Shown: positions 6,922 through 8,299 of the stretch, piece by piece
Numbering within the stretch: the first letter of the stretch is position 1
Layout of the letters: each line of letters begins with the position of its first letter
Assembly: GCA_937877675.1 (NCBI GenBank)
Contig: CALEIS010000094.1
Span: 1 to 8,299 of the forward strand
Direction: 5' to 3'
DNA from: an uncultured Clostridia bacterium
Lineage (GTDB): Bacteria; Bacillota; Clostridia; Oscillospirales; Acutalibacteraceae
Length of the DNA: 8,299 nucleotides
Translations under genes and position numbers: made by a program
Notes under the pieces: model-generated
Databases searched by the model: none
The model's input: the letters and a program-made list of their open reading frames with translations, nothing else
Told to the model about the DNA's origin: nothing

Positions 6922-7026
6922 CTTAAATCTTATAAGTTTGAGTGCAAAACAAGGCATAAATACGAAGGAATCCTGACGGATTTCAAGTATTTTAACGAAG
7001 TTTTGTGCCAAAATTATTGATTTAAG
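6922..7026 (+). other. Long imperfect hairpin inside the palindrome, candidate structured RNA
   Basis: Nested pairings can be read in order: CTTAAATC (6922-6929) with GATTTAAG (7019-7026); GTGCAAAAC (6942-6950) with GTTTTGTGC (7000-7008), two of the nine being G-U; AAATAC (6958-6963) with GTATTT (6987-6992); and GGAATCC (6967-6973) with GGATTTC (6978-6984) around a TGAC loop. The wobble pairs work only for plus-strand RNA, so if transcribed it would fold best from the alpha-galactosidase direction. No known RNA family was recognised. It may simply be the body of the mobile element. Confidence 0.45.
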
Positions 7027-7076
7027 GCTGTTAAATCCCTAATTGAGAGACCCCAAGGGAGCCTTTATTTTTATGT

Positions 7077-8299
7077 TTAGTCCTTAAGAATTGACTTATA
7101 AAGTCGGATATATTCGTTAGCGGATTTACCCCAACTATTGTCACATTCCATAGCACGTTTAACAAGAATGTTCCAACCCTCTTTATTGGAGTAACCTTCA
7201 ATACCACGTCTGATAGTGTAAAGCATATCATGTGCGTTATATGTTGAGAAAGTAAATCCGTTACCTTCGTTGTCGCCACTATCCTTGATACTGTCACGAA
7301 GACCACCTGTTTCACGGACAATTGGAATTGTACCATAGCGAAGTGAAATCATCTGTGAAAGACCACAAGGCTCACTCTTTGAAGGCATTAAGAATAAGTC
7401 GCAACCTGCATAGATTTTCTTTGAAAGTGATGGGATAAAGCCGAGTTTGAGTCCCATTTTGTCAGGATATTTGTCAGCCATTTCTTTAAAGAAGCTTTCA
7501 TACTGCCATTCACCTGAACCGAGCACTACAAATTGAACATCAGTTGTTGCAAGTAATTCATCAAGAACAGCTTTAACAAGGTCAAGACCTTTGTGTCCTA
7601 CAAGACGAGTAACCATACCAATCATTGGTACATCTTCTCTTACTGGAAGTGAGAAATATTCCTGTAACTTTGCCTTGTTAATTTTTTTCTTATCCTGGAA
7701 ATCTTCTGCTGTGTAATTTACTTCAATATCCTTATCAGTTTCAGGGTTATAAAGAATTGTGTCGATACCATTGAGAATACCAGAGAGTTTCCATGAACGC
7801 TGGTTAAGAATTGGGTCAAGACCATGTGAATACCATGGGTCAAGAATTTCGTTAGCGTATGATGGAGAAACTGTTGTAACTCTGTCAGCGCATTCAATAG
7901 CACCCTTCATAAAGTTACAGTCACCATCATATTCAAGGAGGGATGCTGCACTTTCAGGAAGTCCAACAACATCTCCAAGAAGGTCCATTCCATATGTACC
8001 CTGATACTGAATGTTGTGAATTGTGAAAACAGTTTTGATGTTTTCATAGCCTGGTCTTGTAGCATAAAGTGTGTTGTAATAAACAGGAGTCAATGCTGAC
8101 TGCCAGTCGTTACAATGGATAATGTCAGGCTTGAATTCAATATGTGGAAGAATTTCAAGAACTGCACGAGCAAAGAATGCAAAACGCTCTGCATCGTCAT
8201 AATATCCGTAAAGGGAATCACGCTTAAAGTAATACTGATTGTCAAGAAGATAGTAGATTACTCCACCTGCTTTTGCTTCAAAAACTCCACAGTACTGTC
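7077..8299 (-). CDS. glgA: Glycogen synthase (ADP-glucose:glucan glucosyltransferase, GT5), N-terminus beyond window
   Basis: The reading frame runs from the right edge (first full codon at 8297) to the TAA at 7079-7077, 406 residues. The family is usually about 475-480 long, so roughly 70 residues are missing, including the KTGGLGDV ADP-glucose motif. In order the visible part has FKRDSLYGYYDDAERFAFF, then HCNDWQSAL, FTIHNIQYQG and GMVTRLVGHKGLDL (substrate-binding Arg and Lys). SEPCGLSQMISLRYGTIP follows, with the catalytic-site Glu encoded at 7373-7371, then TGGLRDS. The enzyme elongates alpha-1,4-glucan from ADP-glucose in the cytoplasm, giving storage glycogen. A TTG at 8093 can look like a start, but the frame and GlgA homology continue well upstream of it. 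Any operon partners (glgB, glgC, glgD) would lie to the right of the window. Transcription should stop at the hairpin at 6839-6874. Confidence 0.97.
   Translation of the reverse strand, partial: QYCGVFEAKAGGVIYYLLDNQYYFKRDSLYGYYDDAERFAFFARAVLEILPHIEFKPDIIHCNDWQSALTPVYYNTLYATRPGYENIKTVFTIHNIQYQGTYGMDLLGDVVGLPESAASLLEYDGDCNFMKGAIECADRVTTVSPSYANEILDPWYSHGLDPILNQRSWKLSGILNGIDTILYNPETDKDIEVNYTAEDFQDKKKINKAKLQEYFSLPVREDVPMIGMVTRLVGHKGLDLVKAVLDELLATTDVQFVVLGSGEWQYESFFKEMADKYPDKMGLKLGFIPSLSKKIYAGCDLFLMPSKSEPCGLSQMISLRYGTIPIVRETGGLRDSIKDSGDNEGNGFTFSTYNAHDMLYTIRRGIEGYSNKEGWNILVKRAMECDNSWGKSANEYIRLYKSILKD

Larger units (their letters stand above)
6756..7074. repeat. 319-bp palindromic MITE-like element between convergent genes
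   Basis: The left arm 6756-6803 pairs with the right arm 7028-7074. Of these, 6777-6800 and 7031-7054 form 24 perfect pairs, including GGGGTCTCTC with GAGAGACCCC. Outward, the pairing is broken only by an AA/AA mismatch (6775-6776 against 7055-7056), a bulged C6771 and one TT mismatch before a final ATAAAAAT / ATTTTTAT (6756-6763 and 7067-7074). The element occupies nearly the whole gap between the two stop codons (6751-6753 and 7077-7079) and contains no credible coding sequence. Long terminal inverted repeats without a transposase suggest a MITE. No target-site duplication is evident, so a natural structured terminator region remains possible. Confidence 0.75.

Noticed and set aside
6756..7074. 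Remnant of a CRISPR array or an rRNA/tRNA gene in the gap between the convergent genes
   Set aside because: There are no regularly spaced direct repeats and no tRNA cloverleaf or CCA-type end; the repeats are a single pair of inverted arms with internal hairpins.
8091..8093. TTG as the start of glgA
   Set aside because: The frame stays open to the right edge, and the extra residues (YYDDAERFAFF, HCNDWQSAL) are conserved GlgA sequence, so this TTG is an internal leucine codon.

Overview
The window is an AT-rich chromosomal segment from an endospore-forming member of the Clostridia. SpoIVA and a SipL-type SPOCS/LysM protein occur only in endospore formers. The combination with glycogen synthase and a cytoplasmic GH36 alpha-galactosidase suggests a gut-type Oscillospiraceae/Ruminococcus-like organism. 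That placement is inferred from protein character, not from a database search.

Layout, left to right. (1) Positions 1-423, minus strand: a RAYT-type (REP-associated tyrosine, Y1/HUH) transposase cut by the left edge. A 27-bp REP-like palindrome lies inside its coding sequence, and a near-identical inverted copy sits 15 bp upstream of its start. (2) Positions 481-586: a palindromic element whose right arm overlaps the yebC stop codon. (3) Positions 582-1322, minus strand: yebC. (4) A 203-bp divergent intergenic region carries a sigma-A-like promoter for yebC and a very good sigma-E-like promoter for the next operon. (5) Positions 1526-4551, plus strand: sipL-like gene and spoIVA, 14 bp apart, closed by an intrinsic terminator built from heptanucleotide repeats. 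(6) Positions 4663-6753, plus strand: GH36 alpha-galactosidase with its own extended -10 promoter. (7) Positions 6756-7074: a 319-bp non-coding palindrome filling the gap between two convergent genes. It contains a bidirectional terminator hairpin and a second long imperfect hairpin. (8) Positions 7077-8299, minus strand: glgA, whose N-terminus lies beyond the right edge.

How the genes work together: SipL and SpoIVA are known interaction partners at the base of the spore coat. SpoIVA is the polymerising ATPase and SipL binds it through its LysM domain. Here they form one predicted mother-cell transcription unit. The alpha-galactosidase (galactoside breakdown) and GlgA (glycogen storage) both serve carbohydrate metabolism but are convergent and not co-transcribed.

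The most unusual content is non-coding or mobile: the REP/RAYT arrangement with an in-frame REP, the 319-bp palindrome, the 106-bp palindrome at the yebC stop, and 7-nt repeats on both sides of the sporulation operon.
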